DNA of 64,000 nucleotides, taken from contig JBGCEZ010000004.1 in NCBI GenBank assembly GCA_045106735.1, forward strand, positions 47,259 through 111,258, read 5' to 3'. Position numbers and translations under genes: made by a program. The DNA comes from JBGCEZ01 sp045106735. Lineage in GTDB: Bacteria; Planctomycetota; Phycisphaerae; Phycisphaerales; SM1A02. The notes beneath the pieces are model-generated. The model had not been told where the DNA came from. It saw only the letters and a program-made list of their open reading frames with translations, and made no database searches. Shown one piece after another: positions 62,629-64,000 of this stretch. Position 1 is the stretch's first letter, and each line of letters begins with the position of its first letter.

Positions 62629-64000
62629 TCAGGCCGGGCTGGGCATCATGCCGCCGGCCGGTTCGTCGTCGACGTCCGATTCAGGCTGACGGGGCGATTC
62701 AGGCTCCGGCTCGGCCACGGCCGCGGTCTCGCGGGCCAGCAACTCAGCGACGGTCGGCTTGTCCAGCCGCTCGCCGTTCATGATGCGGTCGATGTCCTTG
62801 CGGTCGAGCGTCTCGTACTTGAGCAGCGCTTCGGCCATGGCCACGACCTTGTCCCAGTGCTTGGTCAGGATCGATTCGGCGTCGGTGTAGGCTTCATCGA
62901 CGAGCGAGCGAATCTCTTCGTCGATGATGCGGGCCGTCTCGTCCGAGTAATCCTTGTCCGGCATGTACATCTCGCGCGAGTCTTCGCCCGAGTAGTTCAC
63001 GAAGCCGAGACGTTCCGACATGCCCCATTCCAAGATCATGTGACGCGCGTATTGCGTGCCCATCTTGATGTCCATGGACGCGCCGCTGGAGATGTCGCTC
63101 GTCTTGCGTTGCTCGGCGATGCGGCCACCGCAGAGCACCCGCATCGTGGCGTCGATGAACTTCTTGCCGTACCCGTACCGGTCCTTCTCGGGAAGGCTGA
63201 AGGTTGCTCCCATCGCCTGTCCGCGCGGAATGATCGTGACCTTGTGCAGGGGGTCGGCGTCTTCCAGCAACCACTGGATGACGGCATGGCCAGCCTCGTG
63301 GTACGCGGTGGCGACACGTTCCTGTTGCTCGATCTTGCGGCTCTTGCGGGCCCGGCCGTAACGGATCTTGTCGCGGGCTTCCTCAAGGTCGGCCTGCTCG
63401 ATGAAGTCCTTGCCGCCCATGGTGGCCAGGATCGCCGCTTCGTTCATGAGCGCGGCGAGCTCGGCCCCGCTGAACATCGGCGTGCCGCGGGCCGTCTGGA
63501 CGAGGTCGACGTTCGGACTGAGCTGCACCTTGCGGGAGTGCACCTCCAAGATTTGGCGACGGCCGACGATGTCCGGCAAGGTCACGTCGACCGATCGGTC
63601 GAAGCGGCCGGGGCGGGTGAGCGCCGGATCGAGCACGTCGGCCCGATTCGTCGCCGCGATGACGATGATCTGATCGGTGGCTTCGAAGCCATCCATCTCG
63701 ACGAGGATGGCGTTGAGGGTTTGCTCACGTTCGTCGTGGCCGCCGGTGGTGAATCCGCCGCCGCGGCGCCGGCCGACCGCATCAATCTCATCCAGGAAGA
63801 TGATGCAGGGGCTGTTTTCCTTGGCCTGCTTGAAGAGGTCGCGCACGCGGCTCGCGCCGACGCCCACAAACATCTCCACGAAGTCCGAGCCGCTGATCGA
63901 GAAGAACGGAGCGTCCGCTTCGCCGGCGATGGCCTTGGCCAAGAGCGTCTTGCCGCAGCCGGGAGGGCCCACGAGCAACACGCCGCGCGGAATGCGGCCG
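62629..64000 (-). CDS. ftsH: ATP-dependent zinc metalloprotease FtsH (N-terminus off the right edge)
   Basis: The frame is open through the right edge, so the N-terminal membrane part is missing and 456 residues remain. The AAA+ part starts at GRIPRGVLLVGPPGCGKT (Walker A with Cys in place of the usual Thr before GK). It continues with FVEMFVGVGASRVRDLF (pore loop), CIIFLDEIDAVGRRRG (Walker B) and TNRADVLDPALTRPGRFDR (sensor and Arg fingers). The protease has the zinc motif YHEAGHAVIQW and the third ligand region. It degrades membrane and regulatory proteins at the inner membrane. The C-terminal ~30 residues are acidic and Pro-rich. Confidence 0.95.
   Translation of the reverse strand, partial: GRIPRGVLLVGPPGCGKTLLAKAIAGEADAPFFSISGSDFVEMFVGVGASRVRDLFKQAKENSPCIIFLDEIDAVGRRRGGGFTTGGHDEREQTLNAILVEMDGFEATDQIIVIAATNRADVLDPALTRPGRFDRSVDVTLPDIVGRRQILEVHSRKVQLSPNVDLVQTARGTPMFSGAELAALMNEAAILATMGGKDFIEQADLEEARDKIRYGRARKSRKIEQQERVATAYHEAGHAVIQWLLEDADPLHKVTIIPRGQAMGATFSLPEKDRYGYGKKFIDATMRVLCGGRIAEQRKTSDISSGASMDIKMGTQYARHMILEWGMSERLGFVNYSGEDSREMYMPDKDYSDETARIIDEEIRSLVDEAYTDAESILTKHWDKVVAMAEALLKYETLDRKDIDRIMNGERLDKPTVAELLARETAAVAEPEPESPRQPESDVDDEPAGGMMPSPA

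Overview
The window is about 64 kb of very GC-rich bacterial chromosome and most resembles a planctomycete of the class Phycisphaerae. The evidence is as follows. Five exported proteins carry paired EF-hand, dockerin-like motifs, most of them reading DxDGDGxVxFxDLLxxLxxWGxC. One protein ends in a PEP-CTERM-like tail. The envelope genes are Gram-negative in type (an LpxL/HtrB-like acyltransferase, a GspE/PilB ATPase). Many large secreted proteins carry low-complexity linkers. This placement is inferred from protein style; there is no rRNA in the window. I saw no tRNA, rRNA, CRISPR array, transposase or prophage gene.

Layout. 1-10035: the left edge cuts a secreted beta-helix protein; then a small hypothetical gene, a lone receiver domain coupled to a lipid A-type acyltransferase, a membrane-anchored coiled-coil protein with a BRCT-like end, an SGNH-like lipoprotein, an ECF sigma/anti-sigma pair, and a GspE/PilB ATPase. 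10667-18797: lysine 6-aminotransferase, a POT peptide transporter with a large foreign insertion coupled to an EamA transporter, an exported MsrB-MsrA fusion, a hairpin-rich intergenic region and a dockerin-type protein. 18946-25315: HerA-like ATPase coupled to a tandem GNAT protein, DUF3465, DUF2007 and an alpha/beta hydrolase.

25444-30808 is an RNA-repair locus: rtcR is divergent from rtcB-rtcA, a textbook sigma-54 promoter precedes rtcB, two palindromes lie upstream of it, and a zinc-ribbon gene follows rtcA. 30923-38870: FIST sensor, membrane protein, DUF4442 protein, gamma-glutamyltransferase, acetoacetyl-CoA synthetase. 39306-42842: GNAT, small membrane protein, HtrA-like protease, PEP-CTERM protein with a good promoter and an adjacent inverted repeat. 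43249-46808: rpsB-tsf followed closely by a TPR-sulfotransferase gene, with a structured leader ahead of rpsB. 47201-64000: a cysteine-rich repeat lipoprotein, UvrC without its usual C-terminus, several large secreted dockerin-type proteins (lipase-like, BNR-repeat, a probable pseudo-deiminase), a two-gene SPFH-GYF/zinc-ribbon operon, and ftsH running off the right edge.

A recurring pattern is in-frame 12-bp (sometimes 9-bp) tandem repeats that encode 4-residue (3-residue) repeats near the N-termini of at least six proteins, most of them exported. The most interesting leads are the RNA-repair locus with its zinc-ribbon companion, the POT transporter with a discoidin-like insert, the Cys-rich 18-residue-repeat lipoprotein, the deiminase-like protein lacking key residues, and the cluster of hairpins at 17141-17336.
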